Of a stretch of 64,000 nucleotides of DNA, positions 34,074 through 43,588 are shown one piece after another; the stretch's first letter is position 1, and each line of letters opens with the position of its first letter. The stretch spans positions 65,861-129,860 of the forward strand of contig NZ_JBGFSM010000014.1 in NCBI RefSeq assembly GCF_041679265.1, given 5' to 3'. The DNA is from Autumnicola sp041679265 (lineage in GTDB: Bacteria; Bacteroidota; Bacteroidia; Flavobacteriales; Flavobacteriaceae). A program made the position numbers and the translations under genes. Under the pieces are notes generated by a model, which did no database searches, was not told where the DNA came from, and worked only from the letters and a program-made list of their open reading frames with translations.

Positions 34074-36287
34074 TTATTCACGGGTAACCTTATCTATGCC
34101 GTTAATTTTTTTGAGCCGGTTAATGATCGTGTTAAGAATGGAGTTATTTTTTACCACAAGTGTAATTCTGCCACTAAAAATACCATCTGAACTTTCAAAA
34201 TTGATATTTTTCATGTTCACGTTCATGTTGCTGGAAATCTCTTTGGTGATTTCGCTTACCAGGCCAAGGTTATCAATCCCGGTTAATCTTATCACCGCTT
34301 TAAAATCCTGCTGGGAGCTGTCTATCCATTTTGCCGGGATAATTCTGTAGGCATAATTGCTCTGCAGCTGGATGGCATTGGGGCAGTCTTTTTTATGCAC
34401 TTTAATCCCGTCACTCACCGTTACAAAACCAAAAACATTGTCTCCGGGAATGGGATTGCAGCAGCTGGCCAGTTTATAGTCCAAAGTTTCATCCTGGTCT
34501 TTTCCAAAAACAAGCTGATCATACTTCGCAGTAATTTCATCTTTGTTAAGGTCTTCAGCAATAACAGGCTTTTTGATCTTGCTTTTTATGTAGCTCACAA
34601 GAGCGTTGCTTCTGGAAGAGGCAAATTCCTTAATTTTTTGATTGTCTATTTTCCCTATTCCCACACGATAGAATAGATCCAGGCTGGTTTTAAGATTGAA
34701 AAAAACCACCAGCTCATTAATGGTTTTTTCATTGAAAGCGATCTTTTGTGATTTTAGTTTCCTGTTAAGGATTGCTTTTCCTTCTTCTGCAATCTCTTTT
34801 TTCTCATCCTTAAGGGAAGATTTTATTTTGGCGCGTGCCCTGGCGGTATTGGCGTAATCCAGCCAGTTAATATTAGGCTTGGCATTTTCAGAAGTAATTA
34901 TTTCTACCTGATCCCCGCTTTTGAGTTCATGACTTAGCGGCACGAGCTTATTGTTAACCCTGGCTCCACGAGTGTGGCTGCCAACTTCAGTATGAATACT
35001 AAAAGCAAAATCTAAGGGCGTAGCGCCTTTAGGCAGGGATTTTAAATCTCCCTGCGGGGTGAAAACAAAGATTTCCTTGGCATAAAGGTTCAGTTTAAAC
35101 TGTTCCACGAAATCCACCGCGTTTACTTCGGGATTTTCCAGGGCTTCCTGCAAGCGGTTCAGCCATTCTTCAATTCCCTGGTCTTCCTGCACATTTCCCT
35201 GTTTGTATTTATAATGAGCCGCATATCCTTTTTCAGCAATTTCATTCATGCGTTCACTCCTTATCTGTACCTCAACCCAACGCCCTTTAGGACCCATCAC
35301 GGTAATATGCAGGGCTTCATACCCGGTAGATTTAGGCGAGGAAATCCAGTCCCTTAAGCGGGTGGGATTTGGGCGAAAGTGATCTGTGACAATAGAGTAA
35401 ATCTTCCAGGCAAAGAATTTCTCATCGTTTGGGCTGCTTTTGTAGATAATCCTGATGGCGAATTTATCATAAACCTCATCAAAACTTACGTTTTGCTTCT
35501 GCATCTTCCGGTGAATGGAAAATATAGATTTTGGCCGGCCTTTTATTTCGTATTTAAAGTCTTCCTTCTGAAGGGAATCTTCTATAACCTTTGTAAACTC
35601 CTTAATATAAGCATCCTGTTCTTCTTTGCTTTCCTTGATTTTGGTAAGGATGTCCTGGTAAACTTCCGGCTCGGTGTATTTCAGGCCAAGGTCCTCCAGT
35701 TCAGTTTTAATATTGTAAAGCCCAATACGGTGGGCCATAGGGGCATAAATGTAAAGGGTTTCCGAAGCAATCTTCACCTGCTTGTCTGGCCGCATGGCAT
35801 CCATGGTTTGCATGTTGTGCAGGCGGTCTGCTATTTTTATGATAATCACCCTAATATCGTCATTTAGGGTGAGCAGCATTTTCCTGAAGTTTTCGGCCTG
35901 CAGGGAAACATCCTTATCTTTTTTAAGGCTGGAAATTTTGGTAAGGCCATCAACAATTTTAGCCACGGTCTCGCCAAACATATTATTGATGTCCTCCAGG
36001 GTGTAAGGAGTATCTTCCACCACATCGTGCAAAAGTGCCGCAGCAATGGAAGTTGCGTCAAGGCCAATTTCTGAAGCCACTATTTTTGCGACCGCGATTG
36101 GGTGGAAAATATAGGCCTCGCCAGATTTACGCCGCTGGTCTTTATGCGCGTCCACGGCCGTATCAAAAGCAGAACGAATGAGTTTTTTATCCTCATCGGT
36201 AAGGGTTTGGTAACTTATACGCAGGAGCTCCTTGTACTGCCTTGCAATATCCTTGTTCTCCTTCCTGATTGCCGCTTCTGTCATCAT
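34074..36287 (-). CDS. RelA/SpoT bifunctional (p)ppGpp synthetase/hydrolase
   Basis: 737 residues with the full long-RSH layout. The HD hydrolase domain has FHPIAVAKIVA and LLHDVVEDTPYTLEDI (H87, D88). The synthetase has GRPKSIFSIHRKMQ, DKFAIRIIY, GYEALHITV and VEVQIRSERMNEIAEKGYAAH. A TGS domain (FVFTPQGDLKSLPKGATPLDFAFSIH) and a C-terminal ACT domain follow. Both activities look intact, so it can make and break (p)ppGpp. It heads the fur-purA operon, an apt link of starvation signalling to purine supply. Start MMTEAA; the second Met is equally possible. Confidence 0.95.
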   Translation of the reverse strand: MMTEAAIRKENKDIARQYKELLRISYQTLTDEDKKLIRSAFDTAVDAHKDQRRKSGEAYIFHPIAVAKIVASEIGLDATSIAAALLHDVVEDTPYTLEDINNMFGETVAKIVDGLTKISSLKKDKDVSLQAENFRKMLLTLNDDIRVIIIKIADRLHNMQTMDAMRPDKQVKIASETLYIYAPMAHRIGLYNIKTELEDLGLKYTEPEVYQDILTKIKESKEEQDAYIKEFTKVIEDSLQKEDFKYEIKGRPKSIFSIHRKMQKQNVSFDEVYDKFAIRIIYKSSPNDEKFFAWKIYSIVTDHFRPNPTRLRDWISSPKSTGYEALHITVMGPKGRWVEVQIRSERMNEIAEKGYAAHYKYKQGNVQEDQGIEEWLNRLQEALENPEVNAVDFVEQFKLNLYAKEIFVFTPQGDLKSLPKGATPLDFAFSIHTEVGSHTRGARVNNKLVPLSHELKSGDQVEIITSENAKPNINWLDYANTARARAKIKSSLKDEKKEIAEEGKAILNRKLKSQKIAFNEKTINELVVFFNLKTSLDLFYRVGIGKIDNQKIKEFASSRSNALVSYIKSKIKKPVIAEDLNKDEITAKYDQLVFGKDQDETLDYKLASCCNPIPGDNVFGFVTVSDGIKVHKKDCPNAIQLQSNYAYRIIPAKWIDSSQQDFKAVIRLTGIDNLGLVSEITKEISSNMNVNMKNINFESSDGIFSGRITLVVKNNSILNTIINRLKKINGIDKVTRE

Positions 36288-36322
36288 TTTTTAAAAATAC
36301 AATTAAGATTATAAAGAAACAA

Positions 36323-37561
36323 CTACTCCAGCCCTCTTAGATTCCTGTATCGCTGCAATAGCGTAGGGTGGGAATAGTGCACTTTTACATAGGCTTTATG
36401 GGGAGTAAGGTTGCTAAGGCTGTTTTTGGACAGTTTTTTAAGGCTGGAAACCAGGAAATTCCCGTTGTAGGTATTCCGTGCAAAATCATCAGCCTGATAT
36501 TCAAATTTTCGGGATAAATAATTCATTATAAAACCTGTTAATTCTGAAATGGGGCTGTATAAAATCCCGAAGGCTACGAGGCCAATATGAAAACTCGCAT
36601 TTTCCACTCCCAATGCCGCCGAAAGTTGAGGGCTTCCCACAAAAAGGGACAGCAGCCAAAGCGTAAATCCCGTAGTTAAAATTGAAGCAGCCATATTCAC
36701 AATTATATGGTTCTTTTTGTAGTGCCCCACTTCATGGGCGAGCACGGCCACTATTTCTTCCTCTTCAAGATCATTAACCAGGGTGTCATAAAGCGTGATT
36801 CGCTTTTCACTTCCAAAACCGGAAAAATATGCGTTGGCTTTGGTACTTCTTTTAGAACCGTCTATTACAAAAATATTGTCCAGGGTAAAGCCAACACTTT
36901 GGGCATATTCTTCAATTTTGGTACGAAGAGAGCCTTCCTGTAGCGGAGTTTGTTTGTTAAATAGCGGCACGATTAGTTTTGCATAAAACATATTCATGAA
37001 AATGGCAAAAACCGCCACCAGAATCCAGGCGTACCACCAGAAGTTATCCCCGGCAAACTGGTAAAACCAGATGATGAGGGCAAGAATCCCACCGCCAATA
37101 ATGGCCGTCATAAGCCATCCTTTAAGCTTATCCAGAAGAAATGTTTTTTTTGAAGTTTTATTAAAGCCATATTTTTCCTCGATCACAAAAGTGCTGTACC
37201 AGGAAAAAGGCAACATTAATATGTCGCTTCCAAACATTATAATTCCGAAGAAAATAAGCGCGATAAGAATAGCATTATCGCTAATGCTCCTGGCAATTTC
37301 GTTTACAAAGGCAAACCCGCCAAAAATGATAAAAGCCAGCGTAAGCAGGACTGAAAATGTTGAAGTAATTAATCCGAATTTATAGCGCTCCTTTTTATAG
37401 CGCTGGGATTTTTCATACTCTTCAGCATTGTAAACATCGTCCAGCTCTTTGGGAACAGGATCATCAAAATGCCGCGCGTTAAGCGTGTCCAGGATTTTAT
37501 CAAAAATAAAGTCGATAATAATAATTCCTATAATAATGTAAAATAGCGCTTCTGAATTCAA
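36323..37561 (-). CDS. M48 family metallopeptidase (Ste24/CAAX protease-like)
   Basis: 412 residues with several membrane helices, the zinc motif LAHEVGHYKKNH, and a downstream conserved EYQADDFARN that supplies the third ligand Glu. Ste24-type proteases cleave membrane or secreted protein tails; here the targets are unknown. The start is a TTG at 37561 (MNSEALFYIIIG), as no suitable ATG exists. It has a heptamer array immediately upstream, in what should be the promoter region. Confidence 0.9.
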   Translation of the reverse strand: MNSEALFYIIIGIIIIDFIFDKILDTLNARHFDDPVPKELDDVYNAEEYEKSQRYKKERYKFGLITSTFSVLLTLAFIIFGGFAFVNEIARSISDNAILIALIFFGIIMFGSDILMLPFSWYSTFVIEEKYGFNKTSKKTFLLDKLKGWLMTAIIGGGILALIIWFYQFAGDNFWWYAWILVAVFAIFMNMFYAKLIVPLFNKQTPLQEGSLRTKIEEYAQSVGFTLDNIFVIDGSKRSTKANAYFSGFGSEKRITLYDTLVNDLEEEEIVAVLAHEVGHYKKNHIIVNMAASILTTGFTLWLLSLFVGSPQLSAALGVENASFHIGLVAFGILYSPISELTGFIMNYLSRKFEYQADDFARNTYNGNFLVSSLKKLSKNSLSNLTPHKAYVKVHYSHPTLLQRYRNLRGLE

Positions 37562-37599
37562 TTGCTTTTCTTTTTATTTTAAAAACTACATTTTTCCTT

Positions 37600-37665
37600 T
37601 CTACAGTCTACAGTCTACAGTCTACAGTCTACAGTCTACAGTCTACAGTCTACAATCTACAGTCT
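37600..37665 (-). repeat. Heptamer array TCTACAG x9, overlapping the end of trmH-like gene
   Basis: Nine units of TCTACAG, one with a substitution (TCTACAA), at 37600-37662, followed by two degenerate units (TCTAATA, TCTAAAA). The methyltransferase stop codon TAG (37664-37666) is formed inside the degenerate units. On the minus strand the unit reads CTGTAGA. Confidence 0.92.
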
Positions 37666-38473
37666 AATATCTAAAACCTCGTTGCCTTTTCGCCTCAAAA
37701 ATAAGGATTCCCGCGGCTACCGAAACATTCATGGAATCTATTTCTCCATGCATGGGAATAAGAATATTCTGAGTTGAATTTTTCAACCATTCTTCACTTA
37801 ACCCCGTAGCTTCCGTGCCCACAACTATTGCAGTGCTTTTAATGAAATCTACTTCAGCATAACTTTTAGAAGACTGTAAAGCGGCAGCATAAATGTTGAT
37901 ATTTTGTCGTTGCAGGAACTCAATAATTTCAGCCGTACTGCCGGTGGCGATGGTATTTGTAAATATGCAGCCTACGCTAGACCTTATGATGTTAGGATTG
38001 TACAAATCGGTTCTGGGATTTGCTATTAAAACCGCGTCTACGCCCGCGGCATCTGCCGTCCTTAAAAGCGCTCCAATATTTCCCGGTTTTTCAGGTGCTT
38101 CAGCGACTAAAATTAATGGCTTTTCTGAAGAAATTTTCAGCGATTCCAAAGTGAGGTGTTTGCTTCTGAAAACTGCAATAATTCCCTCTGTGCTTCCGCG
38201 ATAGGCGATTTTATTATAAACTTCAGAAGAAATCTCAGTGATTTCTGAAGGCAAAAGAGCATTTCCTGTTAAAGAAGTAATTTCTTCTGAAGAAAACAGT
38301 GGCGGGCAAAAATAGATTTCCTCCAGGGAAAAGCCTCCTTTTATAGCCAGGCGGGTTTCCCTTATACCTTCCACTAAAAAAACACCTTCTTTTCTCCTGT
38401 TACGGGATTTTTCCTGCAACTGAAGCAGGCGTTTTACTGCCGAATTCTGTAAGCTGCTGATTTTTTTCTGCAT
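37664..38473 (-). CDS. TrmH/SpoU family RNA 2'-O-methyltransferase
   Basis: 269 residues from ATG 38473. SpoU-fold motifs are clear: EAPEKPGNIGALLRTADAAG (motif 1), GTEATGLSEEWL (motif 2) and IPMHGEIDSMNVSVAAGILI (motif 3). The N-terminal KLRALL-type substrate-binding part (LQNSAVKRLLQLQEKSRNRR) is present. It methylates tRNA or rRNA ribose; the target is unknown. The frame reaches 38488, but a -7 box TATATTTG lies at 38478-38485, so translation most likely begins at 38473 with a near-leaderless mRNA. Confidence 0.92.
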   Translation of the reverse strand: MQKKISSLQNSAVKRLLQLQEKSRNRRKEGVFLVEGIRETRLAIKGGFSLEEIYFCPPLFSSEEITSLTGNALLPSEITEISSEVYNKIAYRGSTEGIIAVFRSKHLTLESLKISSEKPLILVAEAPEKPGNIGALLRTADAAGVDAVLIANPRTDLYNPNIIRSSVGCIFTNTIATGSTAEIIEFLQRQNINIYAAALQSSKSYAEVDFIKSTAIVVGTEATGLSEEWLKNSTQNILIPMHGEIDSMNVSVAAGILIFEAKRQRGFRY

Positions 38474-38477
38474 GGAA

Positions 38478-38485
38478 CAAATATA
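38478..38485 (-). promoter_or_regulatory. -7 promoter box before the TrmH-like gene
   Basis: Minus-strand TATATTTG fits TAnnTTTG and ends 5 bases before the ATG, implying a very short leader and deciding the start codon. No -33 match at the ideal spacing. Confidence 0.4.
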
Positions 38486-38656
38486 CAAACTGTACCACAG
38501 TAAAGGTAGCGTTTATGATGCCGGAATTAATTTGTGGGGGCATTTTTCAAAGCTATTGCTTATTTTTTGATCAAACTGATTCACAGTATTTTAAAAGATA
38601 AAATTTTAAAATCTGAAGCCTAAAATTTGTAATTTGTAAAATAAATTGGGGCAATT

Positions 38657-39091
38657 ATGAGAAATAACAAAAAAGAGAGGGTTTTACACTTAAAAAATGC
38701 TGCCGCAGTGATCACTTGTTTTATGGCCGCTTTGCTACTTACCGGCTGTTCACAAAAAATTACTTTCCCAGGATCTAAAGTAATCCCGGCGGCAGAGGCA
38801 AAGCTTAATGTAGATAAGAACAGCAATGATAACTATAAGCTGGAGCTAAGAATAAAGAATATCGCAGATCCTGAAAGGCTTAGCCCTTCCAGAAAATATT
38901 ATATTGTCTGGATGGAGACCAGGAAAAACGGCACCATTAAAATGGGCAATTTGAATGTAAACCGAAAAAACCAGGCAGAGCTGGATTATTCCACCCCTTA
39001 TAAGCCTGAACGGGTTTTTATTACCGCAGAAAATAATCAGAATACTTCCAGCCCTTCCAGAAAGGTGGTACTTAATTCAGGAAAAATCTGA
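38657..39091 (+). CDS. Lipoprotein, unknown
   Basis: 144 residues. An N-terminal polar stretch (MRNNKKERVLHLKNAA) is followed by a hydrophobic core and a lipobox ending LLTGC, a lipid Cys at about residue 31. The mature part has a beta-rich sequence (YKLELRIKNIADPERL..YYIVWMETRKNG) and ends SGKI. I do not recognise a family. Standalone gene, with about 180 bases upstream. Confidence 0.75.
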   Translation: MRNNKKERVLHLKNAAAVITCFMAALLLTGCSQKITFPGSKVIPAAEAKLNVDKNSNDNYKLELRIKNIADPERLSPSRKYYIVWMETRKNGTIKMGNLNVNRKNQAELDYSTPYKPERVFITAENNQNTSSPSRKVVLNSGKI

Positions 39092-39212
39092 TAGTAAGGA
39101 TTCATGGAAAAAAAGCAGCCCGGAATATTCTAAGCTTTGCTCCAGGGATGCAATCCAGGAAAAATTGCATTTGTGTTCCCAGAGAAAAAAGAATATGCCA
39201 GGCTGTTCTTTA

Positions 39213-40532
39213 TTATTTTGAAGATTCCTGCTGGTCTTCGTATTTGTTCATATAACGATGCCAAAGCTCGGTTTGATGAGTTTCCAGGCTTACATCCCGG
39301 CCCTGGATAAATGCATGGCTCAGGATATTGGTTCTCATATCCAGTGCATCCCCTTCAGAAATAAAAAGGGTGGCATCCTTTCCTTTTTCCAGGGTGCCCG
39401 CTGTTTGGTCTATTCCCAAAATTTTGGCGTTATTAGAAGTAATGAGTTTTAATGCCTCCTCCTTATCCAAACCAAATGCTGCTACGGTGCCCGCATAAAA
39501 TGGCAAATTACGGGTGCTCATCCTTTCCATGCTGCCGCTGCTTTCCAGGCCTACCAGTAAACCTTTATCGATTAGTAGTTTTGCCAGTTTGTAGGGCATG
39601 TCATAGTCTTCATCCTCTTCTTCAGGAGTACGGTGTGGGCGGTTTACCAAAATGGAAATATTGTTTTTCTTAAGCTCATCTGCCAAAGGAAGTGCCTGGT
39701 TGCCACCTACAATTACCATTTCGTCCAGACCCTGGTCTTTTTTGAACTGTATCACATCGCTGATTTCTTTCTCTCCGTCTACATGAATAAAGACCTTTTT
39801 CTTGCCGTTAAAAACATCTTCCATGGCAGAGTAGGGGAGGTTTTCAATTTTCCTGTCACCGTTAAGGTAGGCTTTTGCAGCTGCAAAAAAATCTGAAAGT
39901 TCAAGAACTTCATTTGGATATTCCTTGTTTTCTTTCATGCCGCGTTCTTCGCCTTCCCACCAGCGGCCCCTTCTAAAGCTGTCTGGCCAGTTAATGTGGA
40001 GGCCGTCATTTTCTTTCATTACGGCATCTTCCCAGTTCCAGGCATCAAACTGTACAATTGAGGAAGTTCCTGAAATCCTGCCACCGCGAGGAGTGATCTG
40101 ACCAATAAGCACACCGTTTGGACGCATGCTTTCCACCACTTTACTTTCAGCATTGTAGGCAATAAGGCTACGTACATTGGGTAGCATGCTGCCAATTTCA
40201 TCTTCGTCGTCACTGGCCTTTACCGCATCAATTTCTACCAACCCAAGGGTGGAGTTTGGCGCGATAAATCCCGGGTAAACATGTTTGCCCTTGGCATCGA
40301 TTATTTTTCCCGGATACTGCATTTTGGTGCTGTTAGCGGGCATAATCTGGGTGATCTTTCCATCCTTAAAGATAATAAGGCTGTTTTCTATTACCTCGCC
40401 GTTTCCAATATGTGCTGTGGCCCCAACAATAGTTACCGGCTCGGTTTGCTCCGGCGCGGGTGTTTGCTGCGCGCTCAGATTTCCGTAGAAGGAAATAAGC
40501 GCTGTAATGAATGTTATTTTTAAAAATTTCAT
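39213..40532 (-). CDS. Secreted amidohydrolase-like protein with degenerate metal site
   Basis: 439 residues with a signal peptide (MKFLKITFITALISFYGNLSAQ) and the amidohydrolase beta-sandwich/TIM-barrel layout: VTIVGATAHIGNGEVIEN, KIIDAKGKHVYPGFIAPNSTLG, VGLESSGS and GTLEKGKDATLFISEGD. At the position of the metal HxH motif (usually GxIDxHxH) it has FIAPNSTLG, so the two histidines are missing. It is 10 bases downstream of the 992-residue gene. It is likely a non-catalytic or altered-function partner. Confidence 0.85.
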   Translation of the reverse strand: MKFLKITFITALISFYGNLSAQQTPAPEQTEPVTIVGATAHIGNGEVIENSLIIFKDGKITQIMPANSTKMQYPGKIIDAKGKHVYPGFIAPNSTLGLVEIDAVKASDDEDEIGSMLPNVRSLIAYNAESKVVESMRPNGVLIGQITPRGGRISGTSSIVQFDAWNWEDAVMKENDGLHINWPDSFRRGRWWEGEERGMKENKEYPNEVLELSDFFAAAKAYLNGDRKIENLPYSAMEDVFNGKKKVFIHVDGEKEISDVIQFKKDQGLDEMVIVGGNQALPLADELKKNNISILVNRPHRTPEEEDEDYDMPYKLAKLLIDKGLLVGLESSGSMERMSTRNLPFYAGTVAAFGLDKEEALKLITSNNAKILGIDQTAGTLEKGKDATLFISEGDALDMRTNILSHAFIQGRDVSLETHQTELWHRYMNKYEDQQESSK

Positions 40533-40542
40533 TTCTTAAATT

Positions 40543-43521
40543 TTAGTGGATTTCTTCCAGCGTGTTGCAATGAATACGTGTTTCTTCTTTTTTGGTAACG
40601 GGTTGGGTTTTTACGCCCTCATTTCTTGCCTCCAGCATTTGAGTGATCAATTTGCTTCTCTCCTGCTCAATCTGTTTTCTCATTTCCCGGTCACGTTCAA
40701 CGTCAAAATAAACCACTCCTTCAATCATCGTTTTTTCAGGTTTGGCGTATATGGAAAGCGGGTGATTGTTCCAAAGCACCAGATCTGCATCTTTGCCTTC
40801 CTTAATACTTCCCACTCGCTCATCTATATGGAGGAGTTTCGCGGGATTAAGGGTTACGAACTTCCAGGCTTCTTCTTCAGAAACTCCACCGTATTTCACG
40901 CTTTTCGCAGCTTCCTGGTTGAGCCTCCTGCTCATTTCAGCATCATCACTATTTATGGCAACGGTAATGCCCTGGCTGTGCATAATGGCAGCATTATAAG
41001 GAATAGCATCATTTACTTCATATTTATAGGCCCACCAGTCAGAAAAAGTAGAGCCGCCAACGCCGTGCTCCTTCATTTTGTCTGCCACTTTATAGCCTTC
41101 GAGAATATGGGTAAAGGTATTGATCCTGAAATCAAAAGCTTCTGCCACCTTCATAAGCATATTAATTTCACTTTGAATGTAGGAGTGAGAAGTTACAAAG
41201 CGTTCGCCGTTAAGGATTTCCACCAGGGTTTCCATCTCAAGGTCTTTTCTAAAATCATCGGCTCCTTTGGCTTTTTCGGCCTCATAAGCTTTTGCGCGGC
41301 TAAAATAGTCCATAAAAACCTGCTCCACACCCATCCTGGTTTGTGGAAAACGCACATTGCTGCCCCAGTTGGACTGCTTCACGTTTTCACCCAAAGCGAA
41401 TTTTATAAATTTAGGGGAATTGTCGTAGATCATATCTTCAGCATCTTCTCCCCATTTTAATTTTACAATGGCAGAACGCCCGCCAATAGGGTTTGCGGAA
41501 CCGTGAAGAATCTGCATGGAAGTCACGCCACCGGCCAAATCATAATAAATGCCAATGTCGGTAGGGTCTACCACATCTTCCATGGTCACCTCTGCAGAAG
41601 AGTTCTGTCCGGCTTCATTAATGGCAGAAGCAGCCAGGTGGGAATGTTCATCTATAATCCCGGCAGTAAGATGTTTTCCTGTGGCATCTATAAGCTTTGC
41701 ACGGCCGGCATTAAGGTTTTTGCCTACTTTGGCTATTTTACCGTCTTTTACCAGCACATCTGTATTTTCCAGGGTACCTTCTGCTTCGCCGGTCCAGACC
41801 GTGGCATTTTTAAAAATAACGTCCTGTTGTTCAGGCAATTCTGTAAATCCGTAAGCTTTATTTGGGAAGGTGACTGGCACCACTTCATGATGATCCTGAT
41901 CTTTCTCTTTTTTGTCTTCTTCTGAATTTTCTGCTTCGGAAGATTTTACAGCCGTGAAGGATGTTTCTGTACCATTCGGAAGAATGGCCTTACCGGAAAT
42001 CGCATCTTTTTCCGAAGGAACATTTGCCACCAACCGGATAAAATCTGTTTTAGTGGTATCTGGTGAAGAAAGCAACAGGTTCATCCAGTTGTCTTCAAAA
42101 CTCAGTTTAGAACCTATTTTGGTCTCGCCAAGTTTCACTTCTGCTTTAGGACTGGTGGGTTCTCCGGTAATATTAAGCGTGTAAGAATTCCCGTTAAGCT
42201 TCAGGTTGTATTCCCCCGCAATGGGAGTAATGTCCATATCCTGGATAATTGCCCGTTTCCCCTGTACCCAGTTTTCATAAAGGCTGCTCTCCTCATCAAA
42301 ATAATCGCCTGAAGTGATAATAAAGTTAGCCCAGGCGCCTTCCTTTATTTCTCCCAAACGCCCCTCTTCGCCAATAACTTTTGCCGGAACGGTGGTTAAA
42401 GCAGCAAGGGCGTCTTCTTTACTAAGCCCGTAATCAACTGCCTTAAGCAGGTTTTTCCTGAAGTCTTTTTCAGCATCAAGGCCTTTTGTGGTTACCGTAA
42501 ACGGTATTTTTTGATCTGCCATCATTTTTAAATTGGCAGGCGCCTGGTTCCAGTGTTTCATATCTTCCAGGCTTACATACTGTGCCATAAAAGGATTTTC
42601 CACGTTGTAAGCATCAGGAAAATTTAGCGGAACGATGTAAGTGGCACCGCTGTTTTTTACTTTATCCAGGCGTTCATATTCATTTCCACTGCCTAGAATC
42701 ACATATTGAATACCAAATTCATCCCCTATTTTATCGGCACGAAACTCATCGAGTAAATTGTCTGTGGAAAATATCTGGACCAGGTTTTTGTTATTGTTTA
42801 GCGCTTCCAGGGCAAGATCTGTATTAGCTGAATTTCCCTTGGCGTACCAGCTGGCATCCAGATAAACCTGCCTTAGCAACGCCATGGCCCCCATAATGGA
42901 CGTAGGGTACACCTGGCGGGACTGGACACTCTTGTCAAAAGATAAGTATTGCGCAGAGCGGTCTTTTAGAATACGGTCTCCTTCAGTACCTTCAGGATTT
43001 AGAGCCACAAGGCTTCCTGTACCGCGAATGATGCCATCCGGCACATGGGTGTTTACCACACCAAAACCTGCTTTATGCAGTTTGGTGGCACCTTCTTTGT
43101 CATAACTTAATTGTGCCACGGCATCGGTTTCCGGGCGAATATGGTCGTTCCAGTAATAACCTTCCCTGCCTGCGTCATATTGGGGCTGGTCACTGTTGCT
43201 TTCAGCACGCTTGGGTTTTGGGATCCCAAAGTCGCTGTAAAGGTCTATAAAGGAAGGGTAGACTTCTTTTCCTTCAAGGTCTATCACGACACTATTCCCC
43301 GGTACTGAAATGCTTTTGCCAACAGCGGTGATCTTCCCATCCCTTATGGCAAACATTCCATTTTGGATTACTGAAGAAGGGTTTACGTGAATTCTGGCAT
43401 TTTTGAAGACGGTGTAGTTGGTATTCCGGGACCGTACCCCGTCATTCTTTGGGAAGTATTCCTGTGCCCTTAGCTGGATTGCCATGAGCAAAAGGAAATA
43501 CACCATTAGTTTTAATTTCAT
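40543..43521 (-). CDS. Secreted two-domain amidohydrolase family protein
   Basis: 992 residues with a signal peptide (cut after about residue 20). Two amidohydrolase-like domains are joined. The N-terminal one (about 30-430) lacks the HxH motif (VYPSFIDLYSDFG, 88-99). The C-terminal one (about 565-950) keeps the ligands: IDEHSHLA with H626 and H628, TSHSYI with H779, FTHILEG with H805, and NSDDAE (D859/D860). It probably cleaves an amide or ester in the periplasm; the substrate is unknown. The smaller amidohydrolase-like gene follows after 10 bases. Confidence 0.9.
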   Translation of the reverse strand: MKLKLMVYFLLLMAIQLRAQEYFPKNDGVRSRNTNYTVFKNARIHVNPSSVIQNGMFAIRDGKITAVGKSISVPGNSVVIDLEGKEVYPSFIDLYSDFGIPKPKRAESNSDQPQYDAGREGYYWNDHIRPETDAVAQLSYDKEGATKLHKAGFGVVNTHVPDGIIRGTGSLVALNPEGTEGDRILKDRSAQYLSFDKSVQSRQVYPTSIMGAMALLRQVYLDASWYAKGNSANTDLALEALNNNKNLVQIFSTDNLLDEFRADKIGDEFGIQYVILGSGNEYERLDKVKNSGATYIVPLNFPDAYNVENPFMAQYVSLEDMKHWNQAPANLKMMADQKIPFTVTTKGLDAEKDFRKNLLKAVDYGLSKEDALAALTTVPAKVIGEEGRLGEIKEGAWANFIITSGDYFDEESSLYENWVQGKRAIIQDMDITPIAGEYNLKLNGNSYTLNITGEPTSPKAEVKLGETKIGSKLSFEDNWMNLLLSSPDTTKTDFIRLVANVPSEKDAISGKAILPNGTETSFTAVKSSEAENSEEDKKEKDQDHHEVVPVTFPNKAYGFTELPEQQDVIFKNATVWTGEAEGTLENTDVLVKDGKIAKVGKNLNAGRAKLIDATGKHLTAGIIDEHSHLAASAINEAGQNSSAEVTMEDVVDPTDIGIYYDLAGGVTSMQILHGSANPIGGRSAIVKLKWGEDAEDMIYDNSPKFIKFALGENVKQSNWGSNVRFPQTRMGVEQVFMDYFSRAKAYEAEKAKGADDFRKDLEMETLVEILNGERFVTSHSYIQSEINMLMKVAEAFDFRINTFTHILEGYKVADKMKEHGVGGSTFSDWWAYKYEVNDAIPYNAAIMHSQGITVAINSDDAEMSRRLNQEAAKSVKYGGVSEEEAWKFVTLNPAKLLHIDERVGSIKEGKDADLVLWNNHPLSIYAKPEKTMIEGVVYFDVERDREMRKQIEQERSKLITQMLEARNEGVKTQPVTKKEETRIHCNTLEEIH

Positions 43522-43588
43522 ATGAGCAATGATTTATAAAGGGTGAATTTAAGAAGCACTCAATTTAATAAAATTTTAATAAATGTGG

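Noticed and set aside
40546..41460. 304-codon plus-strand frame opposite the amidohydrolase gene
   Set aside because: Overlaps a well-supported gene wholly and lacks domain features.
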